Source: Typhlomys cinereus
Taxonomy: Eukaryota > Chordata > Mammalia > Rodentia > Platacanthomyidae
Assembly: GCA_023101885.1 (NCBI GenBank)
Contig: JALPQD010000044.1
Location: forward strand, 8,461,565-8,525,564
Direction: 5' to 3'
DNA length: 64,000 bases
Part shown: positions 36,690 through 48,868 of the stretch, piece by piece
Position numbering within the stretch: position 1 is the stretch's first letter
How the letters are laid out: each line of letters begins with the position of its first letter
Notes under the pieces: generated by a model
The model's database searches: none
What the model was told of the DNA's origin: nothing
Seen by the model: only the letters and a program-made list of their open reading frames with translations
Program-made: the position numbers and the translations under genes

Positions 36690-37095
36690 CAAGAGAAAGA
36701 GAGAGAACAGGTATGCATGTGACATTGTGCATGTGTGAAAGTCAGAAGACAACTTTTGGAAGTCGCTTCTCCCCCTCTACTATGTAGGCTCTGGAAATGA
36801 AACTCAAGTCACCAGGTTTGCACATAGGAGCTTTTACTTGTTGAATAATCTCACTATCCCCATCTTACCTATTTTGAGATAGGGTCTCTCATACTGTATT
36901 AAAGCTCACTGATTGTTTATTCTAACTGGCCAAAGATTTCCATGGATCTGCCTGTCTCTAATCCTTGTTGTGCATGTGAACGTGCAAGAACATACCTATC
37001 TGGTTTTTTGGAATGGGTGTTGGTGATTCAAATTCAGGTCTTCATGTTTCTGTGGAAGACATTTTTTCCACTGACTATCTCTCTAATTCCAAGAA
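36690..37095 (-). mobile_element. Two adjacent old SINEs (B3-type then B4-type)
   Basis: 36,690-36,862 contains GTCAGAAGACAACTTTTGGA and CTCAAGTCACCAGGTTTGCA (B3-like, inverted). 36,870-37,095 contains TGAGATAGGGTCTCTCATAC and CCATGGATCTGCCTGTCTCT with a tRNA-like end (B4-like, inverted). Confidence 0.75.
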
Positions 37096-37934
37096 GGACT
37101 TTTTAGCACTAGCTCTAAACCCCTGTGAGAGCTTAAAGTACATTGATTAGATTCTCAGAAATAGTAAAGAAAGAAATTTGCTGGATCAATGTTTATGGTT
37201 CTGAGAAGTTGGGTGGCCATCACTGGAAGAGTAAATAGGTTGGATGCAATGAGTCAGGCATAGTCCATAAAACATGAATAGACTTTTAAATCACAGTACT
37301 AGGTGACAAAAGACATACATGCTAAAAATAAAGTAATATGCTGTTTATGGTAGGGAAATCAGAGTGCATTTTGGTGATAAAATGGAATGTTGAATGAATA
37401 AGATTCATAAATAAGACAGAAGTATCTTGGTGGAGCAAATAACATTGCAGTAACTTAAAATGTCACTCAACTCTCTGCAGCTAAGGTCCAAATATATTAT
37501 AAATCAATGTTATAAATTAATGTATATATACAGATGTAATTATATGCACATATGTTTAAATTAAGGAATGAATTCATAAAGATTCCTGTTTGCACATTGG
37601 TTTTCTTATGAAATCCTTTAAAGGAAGTTATCAGGGTCTGTAAGCCCAAATCTGACTCCTCAGAATAATCCGAGTCTGTGAACATATGCTGGTTTCCAGC
37701 TACAACCATATTGTGGAAGGGTTTAGCTATTAGTATGTACTTTAACTTTCTGTCAATGGGAATGCATCTTTCTTTTCCTTCAGATACATGTCATAAATCT
37801 TTGTTTTTATTTCTACTCAATTACTGTTTGTCAACTTCTTCAGTTGGCAAGAATGAGGCTTAACAATGGATACATTCATTTGAACTGAATTTTTATATTG
37901 CTGAAATGGGATTTCTTTTTGGAGTTCTTGTGTC
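37096..37934. other. No gene seen
   Basis: AT-rich, nothing recognised. Confidence 0.55.
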
Positions 37935-38125
37935 CCAGAGTCAAAGACAAGGAGAAGGAAGAGGAGGAGAAAGAGGAGGAGGAGGCAAAAACCTCTGGGA
38001 TGCTAGGTCCATGACCACATGGCAGAAAAAGGAGGGGCAAGAGAAAGGAAAGAGGAAACTTTCTGCCTCTCAGTCAGAGAGGGCAAGAGTGTCAGAAAAA
38101 GAGAGGAAGAAAGAATAAAAAAAAA
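37935..38125 (+). repeat. Purine-rich tract
   Basis: GAAGGAAGAGGAGGAGAAAG and similar G/A runs, interrupted by about 45 bp of mixed sequence. Confidence 0.75.
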
Positions 38126-38480
38126 TGAGGGGCAGGGGTGGGAGATAGAACATGGACCGAAGCTTCATCCACATAGATTGAAGTTTATTCCAGTAAAGGA
38201 GCAGCGTCCAGATGGAAATGGCCACTCACTTGGAGCCAGGGAAAAAACTTTTATAAGTGGAGTACAGGGAGAAGGGATTTTGGGTTTGACTAATTATTCT
38301 TGATGGGATCTCTGGTGAAGATCAGTATTAGATCTACTGGGTGGGGTCTCTGGTGAGATTTATTCCTGACCTCAGATCAGGTGGAATCTCTGGTTTTGAG
38401 GTCTGGTTCCAGATCTATCACTGGCATTTAACCTTGTTCTCCCAAGGACACTATGGGTTCATTTCTAACCATCTGGAATC
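38126..38480. other. Possible degraded ERV-like sequence
   Basis: A TTGAAGTTTATTCCAGTAAA stretch and the repeated GG(G/A)(A/T)TCTCTGGT(G/T) motifs at 38,307, 38,344 and 38,382 suggest an inverted LTR end or leader. I cannot assign a family. Confidence 0.3.
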
Positions 38481-39127
38481 AAGGAAAATAGAAACAAATT
38501 ATGAAATTCTTAGATTAGTTTGAAGTTTCCATAATTCCAGATGGTGACCAAAAAGAGAAGACAAATCCTTTTGGTCTGACAAATATGTAAAGGCCTGACA
38601 TAAGATGAGTAGTTGACAATTAATGGGAAAGAGCCTCAAGTGATGGGAACTGCCTGATAAAAAATGCAAACAAATATACACATATTTTTGCCATCCAAGA
38701 GAACTTTAGAGTAGCTGAAAATGTATCTAAATTATGAGCTTTTTAGAGCTCTAGGCCAGCTCTAAAGGAACATTATGATTTTGTGGTCTCATGCTTTCTT
38801 TCTCTTTACATGTCATTTATATGCAAACAGGTTTAGCCTCCAGGGGACAGGTGTTCCAGTTCATTTTTTGGCTATACTAACTAGGAATGAATTTACAAAT
38901 GTCAAGTACTCCAGACTGTTATTGTCCATAAAACACAGGGCCCAAAGGCAAGACTGGAACAAAAACTAATTACATGCCTATGTACAAATATCTGTGAAAA
39001 GTCACTGTAGTTCTAGAAACAGAAAATGGAATGGATTCAATCAAGATTCACTATAAGGAAATTAGTAAAGTAGTAAATTAGTAAAAATTAGTAAAAAGCA
39101 TTTCTTAGAAGAAGAGTGTTTTCTTGC
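38481..39127. other. No gene seen
   Basis: AT-rich, nothing recognised. Confidence 0.55.
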
Positions 39128-39312
39128 ATTGCAGTCCTTGATGGAGGCCTATTTTCTCTGCTGTAACATGGTCCCCTCTCTCCTTGTTTCTGGTGTGGCC
39201 CTCCTACCCCATCCCTCCTGTTCATACTCCTTGCAATTACTGTATTACAGAGATTTATCGTCGAGTGTCTCTAGGTGGGCTGGGTGGGTTTGGTACTAGA
39301 AGCCACCTATTA
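39128..39312 (-). mobile_element. L1 3' UTR fragment joined to an LTR remnant
   Basis: Matches the reverse of the L1 3' region at about 50,490-50,690 (CAGTCCTTGATGGAGGCC, CTCCTTGTTTCTGGTGTGGC, TACTAGAAGCCACCTATTA). It is cut off at both ends and continues without a visible break into LTR-like sequence. Confidence 0.8.
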
Positions 39313-39490
39313 CGGCACTTAATTTTTGGCTCCCTTGCTCCTCATGTACCCTATGTTCCTTTTGGCTTCCTTGCCCTTCATAGACTTTATGTCTGTGCAT
39401 TCCATTCTTTTTCTTCTCTAATAAACTCTGCCTTAATCCACGATATGTGTTCTGGTTTCAATATTCAACTCTTGAAAACACAAGAACTGG
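39313..39490 (+). mobile_element. LTR 3' end remnant (family member 3)
   Basis: CTCTAATAAACTCTGCCTTA and TTCTGGTTTCAATATTCAAC match the polyadenylation end of the LTR at 26,395-27,345. Only about 180 bp remain. Confidence 0.6.
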
Positions 39491-41420
39491 ACATAGAAAT
39501 CCAACAGCAATTACACAGTTTATCCAATACTAGGGGAAAAAAAACCAAGGCACTATCATTTGTGTACTCATAATTTCCAATTTAGGAATGAAATTTGAAA
39601 AAGAAGAGAAAAACATAAAAGATGATTAGAGAAAAGTAACTCCAGGAAGTGATTTTGAGATGATTCTGACTTCAACCTGTTATTCAAGCTATGGACAGAG
39701 ATTTGGGAATAAAAGGGAAAGCTGTTAATAAACATGCAAGGACATCAGGTGTAGACAAGGACTGTCTCATGTAATGTGTTTGATGCTATTTCAGTTACAT
39801 GAATAAGATCATTAGTTGACACAATTAGAACTTACTATTTTGACTTTACCCAACAAGAAGACTGTCCACAAAATTATTCATGGGACATGTGAACTCTAAG
39901 CCTTACCAGGCATTTGTATTTTAACATGAAAAAGAAAAAATTTGTTTAGTCTTCCTAGTGGGTAAATTTAGAATGCGGTCATAAACAGTCGGTAGAACTT
40001 GGCTTTTCACTAAGGAAAGAGGGAAAGATCAGCGGGTGAAGGAAGCAGGCTCTGAATATGTGTTTGCTCACTAAGATCCTCCTTGATCTGGACAACTGAG
40101 CACATGCAACCACAGCTAAAGGAGCTACACTTATCTAGGCCCAGGAGACACACATATACACCTCCAAATTCATTTCTAGTGGAACATACAGAGTTTTTGA
40201 CTGCTCACAAACCATCCTGACCCAAGTAAGCAACCTAGAAGTTCACAGGTTACCCAGGCATGGTGGTACCCATTGCAACCTCAGAACTTGGGAGGCAGAG
40301 GCAAGAGGAACAAGAATTCAAGGTAATCTTTGCCTCCAGAGCTAGTTGAGGCCAGTCAAAGCTGAATAAGATCCTGTTTCAAAATCTACTCCCCACAGAA
40401 AGAAAATAAAGGAAAATAAAGAAAATAAAGGAAAAAAAACTTTTCATGTAAATTACCAGGAGAACTTACATATTAATATAAATTAACAATTCCTTTCCCT
40501 TCATAGAATCTGATCATATCATTGAGTTCCTTCACAGTGGGAACATGGGAAGCAGGGGAGAATTGAATAAACAACCCAGACTTAATCCTAATGATTCATC
40601 ATTTTACAGAAATGATTAAGGGACTGTGTTTTTACTTCTTGACTCTGAATAATTTATATCTCAGATTTAGTCACTATTTAATGTGAAAATCTCTAGTATT
40701 AAAAATAGCCACAAAATAAATGAATGAATAAATTAAAGCATCCAGTCTGTAATTTATGCCACTTTTGATCAGTAATTTACATCAACCCCATCCTTGCTTT
40801 ACCTAACAACAGGTTACACAAGTTGAGAATAGCCATGACCACTCATTTTTTATACGAATATACCTAAATAAACTGGAGGATATCCCTGGAGAAGATTGCA
40901 GGTTTTAGGAAAGCTGCTTTCAAAATAAGGTCCTGAAATAGAACCTTGCAATCTGAGCAGAAATCCAGGCTCCGGTATTTCTGTACAAGGTGTCTTTGTC
41001 CTGAGTGCTGCTAGGGAAAATGCACCTTCCACAAAGAGCCCACAATCAGCCTCAGCAAGGCTTTCTATTAAAAGTAGCTGAGTCAAGCAGAACCTTTGGC
41101 AGTGATGGAAAGACCTAGTGCCTGTGCTGTCCAATATAGTAGCTATTGATTACTTTGGAATTTGACCAGTGCAGTGGGGGAACTGAATTCTTAATATTAT
41201 TAAATTTCAACTAATTTAAATTCAAATAGTTGTGTGTTACTAATGATTTTAATTGGACAACTCAAAAGTAGGTGTTTCAGGAAGAACAGAATGTTCCAAG
41301 TCCAGTAAGCAAGGAAAAGCAAATAAGTTCTACAATATGAAAAAAATTAAATTAAGATATGTATTTTTCATTTTGATACTAACAAAAATATAGATGAACA
41401 ACAAATTGTAAAATATGTTC
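39491..41420. other. No gene seen; one B1
   Basis: Apart from the B1 at 40,253, AT-rich DNA. The 94-codon minus frame at 40,850-41,134 has no supporting motif. Confidence 0.55.
40253..40390 (+). mobile_element. B1 SINE
   Basis: CCAGGCATGGTGGTACCCAT, TTGGGAGGCAGAGGCAAGAG and ATCCTGTTTCAAAA are the B1 blocks in order. Confidence 0.85.
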
Positions 41421-41457
41421 TTTCTCTCTCTCTCTCTTTCTTTCTCTCTCTCTCTCT
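41421..41457 (+). repeat. (CT)n microsatellite next to an LTR edge
   Basis: CT dinucleotides with two TTTC interruptions. CT repeats also start immediately after the other LTR edge near 42,200. Confidence 0.9.
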
Positions 41458-42199
41458 AATGGTTACTCTTAACTATTGCTGTGAGAGAATACCCAAAGTC
41501 AAATAACTTAAGGGACCAAAGGAAATTTATTCACCTTATTGTTCCAGAGGGGAGATACAGTCTTTCATGGTGGAGATGACATGGCTGGTGGCCAGTCGAA
41601 GTTGGCTGGCTAAGTCACCCTCATCCACGTGGCTGGAGGATTCCTGGAGAGTCTCTATTCTTCTCTGTTTTCTTTTTTTCTTTTTTTAATTTTTTATTAT
41701 TATTTCCACTCATACAAACTTAATAGGTACACCGGTTCCCTCCCTCCCTCTTCTTCCCCCCGACCCCCCTGCTCCCCCTCCCCTCACCCTTCCCTCCTCA
41801 TCCTCCAGTGCCCCCCCCCAATCCCCGGAGAATCCTTTAATGTGCATGCCAGACTCTCCTCTGGGCCCACTCTTTGATGACGTACAGGACCCAGTGGCAT
41901 TTCCCTGAACCCTTTCCTGTGTTCCCCTTAAGCATAGGAACACTACTGTGGCTGTCATTCCCTTGCCTCCAAGGATCTTGGTGCCTTTAGCGAATGCTAG
42001 ACTTTGTGCTTCCCTGTTTTCTGTTCTGTGGTTCTTTTTATCTGGTCCACTACTGGGAGGTTCCAAGAGATCTAAGGAGGTTGCAATCTGGATCTAGGGC
42101 TGGTCTTTGTATTGAAAATGTGTTGATCTGGATAATCTCTGCAGGTGATCTCAGCTGATCTTAGTTAACGCCAGGTGTGTCAAATTGACATCCAGGATT
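41458..42199 (-). mobile_element. MaLR-type LTR split by an L1 3' end, flanked by (CT)n
   Basis: The two halves (41,458-41,673 and 42,010-42,199) match the LTR at 20,318-20,732. Both termini are degraded: the left abuts a (CT)n run at 41,421-41,457 and the right abuts CTCTCTCTC. The middle is an inserted minus-strand L1 3' end. Confidence 0.82.
41674..42009 (-). mobile_element. Short L1 3' end insertion in an LTR, 13-bp TSD
   Basis: Read on the minus strand it is the last about 330 bp of the L1 3' UTR (CTTAAGGGGAACACAGG, a G-rich tract, GTTTGTATGAG) plus an A-rich tail. TTCTCTGTTTTCT (41,661-41,673) and TTCCCTGTTTTCT (42,010-42,022) form a target duplication with one mismatch. Confidence 0.9.
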
Positions 42200-42486
42200 C
42201 TCTCTCTCTTTTCTTTTCTCCTCCTCCTTCATTTATGCTGGGTAAACCCAGGGCCTCACTCATAGTGCTTTACAACTGGGTAATTCTTACCCCATCATAT
42301 TATTTCTTGAGTGGGTGCTGTTATGTAGACATATTAAGTTTAGAAATACTCATTGAAATACACATTTACAATGTATATGTTTCCTGTCTTCAAATATTGG
42401 AAGACTATCTACAACTCACACATAATAAAAACTAAAAACTGCCACTCCCTACCTCTTGAGCTCCCTTTGGTTATTGAATTTTTTAA

Positions 42487-42772
42487 ATATATATATATTT
42501 TTAAATTTATTCAATTGAGCGCGCACGCGCGCGCTTGTGTGTGTGTATGTGTGTGTGTATGTGTAGAACCAAGGGTGAATTCGGGAATCACCGTGGACTG
42601 CTTCTCTCCTTTTTTTGCTCTGCCCCGGGATTCACAGGTTCTGCCCACTAGGACCAGAAGAGCAGGCCACCCCAGCTTCCACCCGATGTTTGTACGTGGG
42701 ATCTAGGATCCGAACTCAGTACCCTCTGCTTGCCAGGCAGAGGTTTAACCTCTGAGCCATCTTTCTAGCCCC
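42487..42772 (-). mobile_element. tRNA-derived SINE with TSD
   Basis: Inverted copy with GCGCGCACGCGCGCGC in the alternating tail region and AGCCATCTTTCTAGCCCC at the head end. The flanks share GTTATTGAATTTTT-like sequence (from about 42,470 and 42,775). The head is more mutated than in the youngest copies. Confidence 0.92.
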
Positions 42773-44847
42773 TTGTTATTGAATTTTTAAGCTAGTGGTT
42801 TTAGTTCTGCATCTTATGATAGCGGGTCACTTTCATTTGAACCAATGTCGTCATCTCAACTGTTCCAAGTGGCTGGAAATGACCAGCTGTACTCACTGAC
42901 CAAGTCACAGTTTCATGCCTTGACCAGGGCAGCCACATAATTAGCTCTAGCATCATGATCTCTGGCATATACACCTGATTCGGAATGCCAAACCTAAGTT
43001 AATGAAATAAGAAGGAGGGGAGTCCAGTGAGATCAAGACTAGACAGTGAGGAGACAGAATTATGCACTTTGTGTTTTCAGCAAAGAACTCAGGAAAGGAG
43101 TCCATCTATACATTCTTACTCCTACCAAATGGGACCACTGAGAGATTTAAGATGTTAATTTGTCCTAATCCTACAAAACCTGAGACAGAAGGATCATGAC
43201 TTCCAGACCAGGGGTGCATATAAGTTTCGGATTGGTCTGATCTATATACCAAGTCTCTGTTATCTCAAAATAAACACAAAACAATGTTAATTTATTTTAT
43301 GAACAGGCGTCACTGTAGATGTGGGGTTTGGAGAAAAATAACACTGGCTTATTATCAAAATTTTTTCCTTCTTCACTTTATTTTTATTTTTATTTTTTAT
43401 TTATTTAATTGTGCGTGTATATGTGTGTGCGTGTGCACGTATGTGTGTGTGCGTGTGTGTGTGTGTGTGTGTGTATGTAGAACCACAGAAGAATTCGGGA
43501 ACCACCAAGGACGCCTCCACCTCCTTATTTACTCTGCCCTGGGATTCACAGGCTCCACCCTACCAGGACCAGAAATGCAAGCCACCCCTGTTTCTGCCCA
43601 GCGTCTATAAGTGGGGTCTAGGATCCGAACTCAGGACCTTCCGCCTGCAAGGCAAAGGCTTAACCCCTGAGCCACCTTTCCAGCCATTCCTTATTCACTT
43701 TACATGTAATAAGAGTTGTTATTTGACTGAACTGTTACTTAGAACTTCTGAGTTTCTTTGCTTCTAAAAAAGCAAAGTTCATGGACTCATGGTAAAAAAA
43801 GGCAGAAATATTATGAGGAAGTAGAATACTATAGAATAACAATATCTTAAATTATCCATCAGAAGGCATCTGACTGCATTTACTTGCTTTGGGTAAAATT
43901 TTTATTCATTTTCAAACTCCTATAAGTGTGAAACATTAATTTTAAAAGCCCAGAGTAATCTAAAATACCAATAGATAATGCTGCAGTGCCCATAAAAACC
44001 ATGTTGATTTATCAAGAACTACAGGGAGGATTGAGGTAACATATTTAGTCAATCTGCTATGAAATTTGGACTTCTCTTTTCCAGCAGCATCTGAAATCAA
44101 CCAATGTACCTTGCAGCCACACTAATTCATATAGAGTATAGCCCTCTGGTTATATCACATCCTAAGATCAATAGAATTGTATCTTACAATACATATCTCT
44201 TTACAGACTATTTCTAAGTAATTCATTCATACAAAAGAAAATGTAGTTTTCTACAAAGTTTCTACATTGTCATATGGGCTTTTGATTTTTTACTTAAATT
44301 TTGTTACTTAGTTATACTGTAGAAATATGTTCCAGCGGAGGAAAAAAATCAGATTGCTATTAGAGACTCACTGGTAACCTAAAACTCTCCTTGAACATTG
44401 TCAAACTTTAAACTATGTGTGTCTTTGGTTGCAGGACATAGAGAAATCAAGGTGAATCTAACAGCATAAATTTTTCCCTGATAGCTTGCTTTCATAGTGA
44501 CAGAAGGTACTATGGAGGCCTCTGGGAGAGAAAAGATACGGGATGCTACAATATTGATCTGCCAGGCAAGACATGCCTGCTGCTACAATAGGAACATGTG
44601 TTATGGAGTAACCACTTTCTGACTGGACTTAAGGCTTGCCCCATAAGGGAATTCATTCCTGGTACTGTAAACATGATCAGAAGACCATTGCTGAGATCAT
44701 TGACCCTAGGGAAAAACTTCTACTTCTGTTTCCATAAATGATACAAGTATTTTAATGACGCCTGCAACTTTAGACAGACAGCTTCTTTCAATAGTTGGCA
44801 GTCGTTAATGCAGAGACTCATAATTCATAGAATAACTGGCAACTGGT
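42773..44847. other. No gene seen; one young SINE
   Basis: Flanks the SINE at 43,381-43,685. A faint B1-like stretch (GAGACAGAAGGATCATGACT) lies near 43,180. Confidence 0.5.
43381..43685 (-). mobile_element. tRNA-derived SINE, young subfamily, with TSD
   Basis: Inverted copy with long (GT)n and the CGAATTCGGGAACCACC-type body (here GAATTCGGG). Target duplication TTCCTTCTTCACTTTA (left) and TTCCTTATTCACTTTA (right), one mismatch. Confidence 0.94.
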
Positions 44848-45060
44848 AATAGAATATGGGGATATGTTCTAAGACCACAGTGGATACTTGAAACCACAGA
44901 CAATAATATCAAATTTTTTATGCTGTTTTTCCTATTCATATATACCCACAATCGATTTTAATTGATGAATTAAGCATAGTAGGAGATTAACATTCATACT
45001 ATCATTAAAGGCAAATAAGATAGAACAATGATAAGAATATTCTATAATAAAAATTATTTA
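44848..45060 (+). mobile_element. Tigger-type DNA transposon fossil
   Basis: TTCTAAGACCACAGTGGATA, CTTGAAACCACAGACAATAA, TGCTGTTTTTCCTATTCATA and AGGAGATTAACATTCATACT match the well-known mammalian Tigger (TcMar) non-coding end. No transposase remains. Confidence 0.7.
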
Positions 45061-45064
45061 AAAA

Positions 45065-45222
45065 TTTAAAATTTTTTTCTCTACATCTTGCTGGAAATTT
45101 CACGTGCAAAATTTTCCCTCTCAAATTCTTCATTTGAAAAATAGGAGTAATACTTTACCTCACAAAATCAGTTCAAATTAGACTGGCTAATCCATACATA
45201 GTACTTAACAAAGCAATGAATG
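45065..45222 (+). mobile_element. MIR SINE, partial
   Basis: CTTCATTTGAAAAATAGGAG, AATACTTTACCTCACAAAAT and AGTACTTAACAAAGCAATGA follow the 3' half of MIR. Confidence 0.6.
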
Positions 45223-45224
45223 TC

Positions 45225-45365
45225 AGCTGAAACAATAGAAGAGCTAGGCATGCAGTTCATGATTGTAGCTGTTAGTCAGCAGGCAAGGCAGGGGACTTGC
45301 AATGAGTTAAAGGCTAGCCTGGGCTATATAGTTAAACACTGTCCTAAAACACCACAACCAAAAAC
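45225..45365 (+). mobile_element. B1 SINE
   Basis: GAGCTAGGCATGCAGTTCAT, CAGGCAAGGCAGGGGACTTG and AGGCTAGCCTGGGCTATATA, then an A-rich tail. Confidence 0.8.
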
Positions 45366-45442
45366 AAACAAAACTAATAAACAGTTTGGAAGATACTATT
45401 AAGTGCTTTGTGTTTTGCTTCAGTAAGTTCACTTGTTTAAGG

Positions 45443-45662
45443 GCTGAGGATATAGCTCAGTTGGTAGCATGCTGGCCTAGCATACATGAAACCCTCGATT
45501 CAGTTCCGAGTATCTTGTAAAACTTGGCATAGTGGTACATACAAAAAGTCTCAGCACTTGAGAGATGGAGACAGCAAGACCAGGAGTTCAAGGACAACTT
45601 TGGCTATAAAGTAAGTTCAAGACCATACCAGATATGAGTTCCTGCCTCAGAGGCTAAAAAAA
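45443..45662 (+). mobile_element. ID-B1 composite SINE
   Basis: An ID-type head (GGGCTGAGGATATAGCTCAG, TTGGTAGCATGCTGGCCTAG) followed by a B1 monomer (CTTGGCATAGTGGTACATAC, ACCAGGAGTTCAAGGACAAC, TGCCTCAG). Confidence 0.85.
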
Positions 45663-46612
45663 ATAATAGTTATCTTGTTTAGAATTCATAAAAATTTCTA
45701 AGCAATGTGACCAATGCCTAAATTTATAACTTTGGGTGATAAGCCACTTCCGACTATAGGGTGTGTGAAATCCTTCCTTCTGGACTTTTTATGTACTGAA
45801 TAAACAGCTTCAGAAATTCCATGATTTTACATTACAACCTACCTCTCTGTCTTCAGTTTCCAAAGAGGAAACTTTTTCTCAAAAGCAGCAATAAATAAAA
45901 GTAAGCAGATAAGTAGCGTTTAAAGTGATGAAGTCACAACTGACAGATTATTTCTGCTTCTAATGATATCTCTGAGCCAGGAAGCAGAAGCATTCAAGTA
46001 ATTTGCTCTACTTTAGGAGAAATACTCAATAAATTGTTGTTGGAGAGAAAAATGTAGAACCAAAACCACAGCTGCTGCCACAGAGAAATGCTAGAAAATT
46101 CTGAGCTATTGCTTCATTAAGCAGAAAGTTAATTGCTACGACTGAATGGTAAATGTGATTATTCTCATTATCCCACAAAAACTGGATTTAGAAATATATA
46201 TGTGTGCATATGCAACCCTAATGATATACCTACTAAATGAAAAGTGGAGGATCCGGTAGTCCCAAGCTGAAATCAGTATGTAAAGTGCATTTCAATTTCA
46301 TTGAAGAATTATTCTCAACAGACAAAAATATGGAAACAAAAAAGTGCCTGTAGTAACATAGGCAAAGATTTTTTTTCTGGACAAGACTCCAAGAAACTAA
46401 TCCAAACAACTGAAAAATGAGATTGCATGAAGTTGAGATGCTTCTGCACAGCAAAGAAACAGTCACCAAATGAAGAGACAGTCCACATTTGTGAAAAGTA
46501 TCTGTCAACTACATATCAGACAGGGGATATATAAAGAGTTGTGAAAGATAAATAACAAGAAACCAATTCATTTAATCAAGAAATAGACTAATGAGCCAAA
46601 GAGAGAGTTCTT

Positions 46613-46923
46613 TTTTTTATTTTTTTTTAAATTTTTTTTATTATTATTATTATTTATTCAACTGTGCGCATGTGCGTGTGTATGTGCGCGCGCGCGTGTG
46701 TGTCTGTGTGTGTGTATCTGTAGAACCACGGACGAATTCGCGAACCACCATGGACTCCTCCACCTCCTTCTGCCCCGGGATTCACAGGCTCCGCCCTACC
46801 AGGACCAGAAGCGCAGGCCGCCCCCGCTTCCGCCTGGCATCTATACGTGGGATCTGGGATCCGAACTCAGGACCTTCCGCCTGCAAGGCAGAGGCCTAAC
46901 CCCTGAGCCACCTCTCCAGCCCC
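46613..46923 (-). mobile_element. tRNA-derived SINE, young subfamily, perfect 15-bp TSD
   Basis: Inverted, little-diverged copy flanked by AAAGAGAGAGTTCTT on both sides (46,598-46,612 and 46,925-46,939). It lies inside an old plus-strand L1 fragment, so it is younger than that L1. Confidence 0.96.
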
Positions 46924-47167
46924 TAAAGAGAGAGTTCTTAAATTGAAGAGATACAAATGTCCAATAAATACTTCAAAGTATGTTCAACATCTTTGTTCTT
47001 AGGGAAATGCAAATTATAATTGCTTTAAGATTCCATCTTACCCCAGTCAGAATGGCTATCATCAAGAAGATAAATGACAAATGCTGGAGAAGATAATGGA
47101 AAAAGAGGAACCTTTAATGTTGTGAAACCACTGTGACAATGACGATGTTCCTCAAAAATTGACAGGG

Positions 47168-47850
47168 GGGAGGGATAGAGAGATGGTTCAGTTGTAAGCC
47201 CTTGTTGCAATTAACTTGCATTTTTGCCTATAAATTCACCACCAAAGGGTTTAGGGAAAAGGGAGTTTTATCTTGGCCTATGGTTGTCTGGTTACAGTTC
47301 CTTGTCCAGCTTGGCAGGAGACTGCACATCAACACGAGGTCCAAGGAAGCTGCCACACCAAATCCACAGTACTGCTAAGAGGGACAATCCACACTTACAA
47401 GACCATCATATCCACTCAAGTATACAAGATGCCAACTTTCCTAACCAACTCTATCTTATTCACCTTCCTGGGGACTAGTCCCATTCACCATAGGCTGGGC
47501 TTTCTCCATCAACTGGACAATCGCAGGACCTAACTTAACCACTGGGTTTTTACAAATGTGCCCAGAGTTTGAACTTTTCAAATGTCAAGTTGATAACTGT
47601 ATCTAACTATGACAGCACTTGTTCTACAATTGTGAGAACCAGACTTTGAGCCCTAGCACTGTTATAACAATTCAGACTTCCATGCAAGGGTAGGGGGAGA
47701 CAGGAGAATTGATGGGCTTACTAGCTTCTAGCCTAACACAAGTCCCAGATTCAAAGACTCAGCTTCAAGAAATAAGTGGGAAGTGATAGGAGAGGAAACT
47801 TGGCATCATCTTCTGGCACAGGGGAATCAACAAACATAAATAAATGGTAT
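47168..47850 (+). mobile_element. B4-type SINE split by a MaLR LTR
   Basis: The SINE head (AGAGATGGTTCAGTTGTAAG) is at 47,179-47,198 and its continuation (GCACTTGTTCTACAATTG...) starts at 47,615. The later part (GGGCTTACTAGC, CTCAGCTTCAAGAAATAA, GGCATCATCTTCTGGCACA) fits the rodent tRNA/B1 composite family B4. Confidence 0.75.
47206..47614 (-). mobile_element. MaLR-type LTR inserted in a B4 SINE
   Basis: On the minus strand it begins TGTCATAGTTAGATAC with ATCAACTTGACA and is related to the LTRs at 21,011 and 33,742. GCCCTTGT (left) and GCACTTGT (right) may be the target duplication; if MaLR insertions duplicate 5 bp, part of that match is the SINE's own sequence. Confidence 0.75.
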
Positions 47851-48299
47851 CATCTATAACTGAAAGGAATGCACAAAAGAATCAACATACTACAGAGATT
47901 CTCATGTCTATAGTAATTTTCTCAATAACCAGATAATGAAACTAGTCTAGATGTCCATCAAGAGATGAATGAAGAAAATGTATGTTTACATGAGTTTTAT
48001 ACATCATGAAATTATATTTTCAGGCAAATACATGCAACTGAAAATATTTACATCAGTGAAAAAAGCCAGATTCAGAAAGATAAATATTGAACGTTTTTCA
48101 CAGAAGATTTAAGTCTTGTGTGAGTGTGTGTGTGTAAAAGGAAATACAGTGCCTATAGCAGATTAATGAATTTTAAAATATGTCACACACAATGGAAATC
48201 AATTCAGCCTTTCCAAAGGAAATAGATAATAATATCTATTTCAGACTAGTTAAAAGAGTGGTTTGTTTCTCATCTGAAAGAAATGATAAATATTTTGAG

Positions 48300-48475
48300 G
48301 TGATGGCAGTTTATCATCCTGGATTGATGGTGTGTGTGGAGGAAAAAGGAAAATTTCCAAAGTCATTTCTTTTCTTCCACCATGTGGACTCTGGATCCAA
48401 GCGAAAAGATTTACATGCAGGTGTCTCTATTTACTTAGCCATACTCACCAGCCCTTATAGGAAAATATTACAATG
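48300..48475 (-). mobile_element. B3-type SINE, inverted
   Basis: TTCTTCCACCATGTGGACTC and a TTTACTTAGCCATACTCACC end fit the B3 order. Confidence 0.65.
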
Positions 48476-48868
48476 TAAAAGAATTTTTTAATATCAGTAA
48501 TCATCATGAAAATGTTAGCGATTGTGATGGAATCTCTGGCTTTCAGCTGGTAGGCTTCAATCGGACTTCAAGGTAAAGAGCTCTTTTCTCTTCCAAGCCC
48601 CCATTTTTTTTTCTGTCTTTTTAGCCTGTCACATCCCTACTTTAATTAACCCAATCTAAAATGCCCTCACAGATAAGCTCAGAAGTTTGTAGGATTTATC
48701 ACAGCAGTATTTCTCAATACTAGTTATCTTACTACTTTTCTTATTATTGTGCAAAATATATAAGAAACAATTTAAGGAAAGATTTATTTTGGTTCATCTC
48801 TTGAGGGTACAGTTTATCAAGGGAGTCAGAGGTGTGAGGCAGCTGGACACATTATAATTGCAGTCAGA

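Larger units (their letters stand above)
46290..48110 (+). mobile_element. Old L1 fragment carrying nested insertions
   Basis: Pieces at about 46,290-46,612, 46,940-47,165 and 47,870-48,110 fit a diverged ORF2 C-terminal end (for example CATCTTACCCCAGTCAGAAT near 47,033 and CCATCAAGAGATGAATGAA near 47,957). Between them lie a young SINE (46,613-46,923) and a B4-type SINE (47,168-47,850) that itself carries an LTR. Confidence 0.75.
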
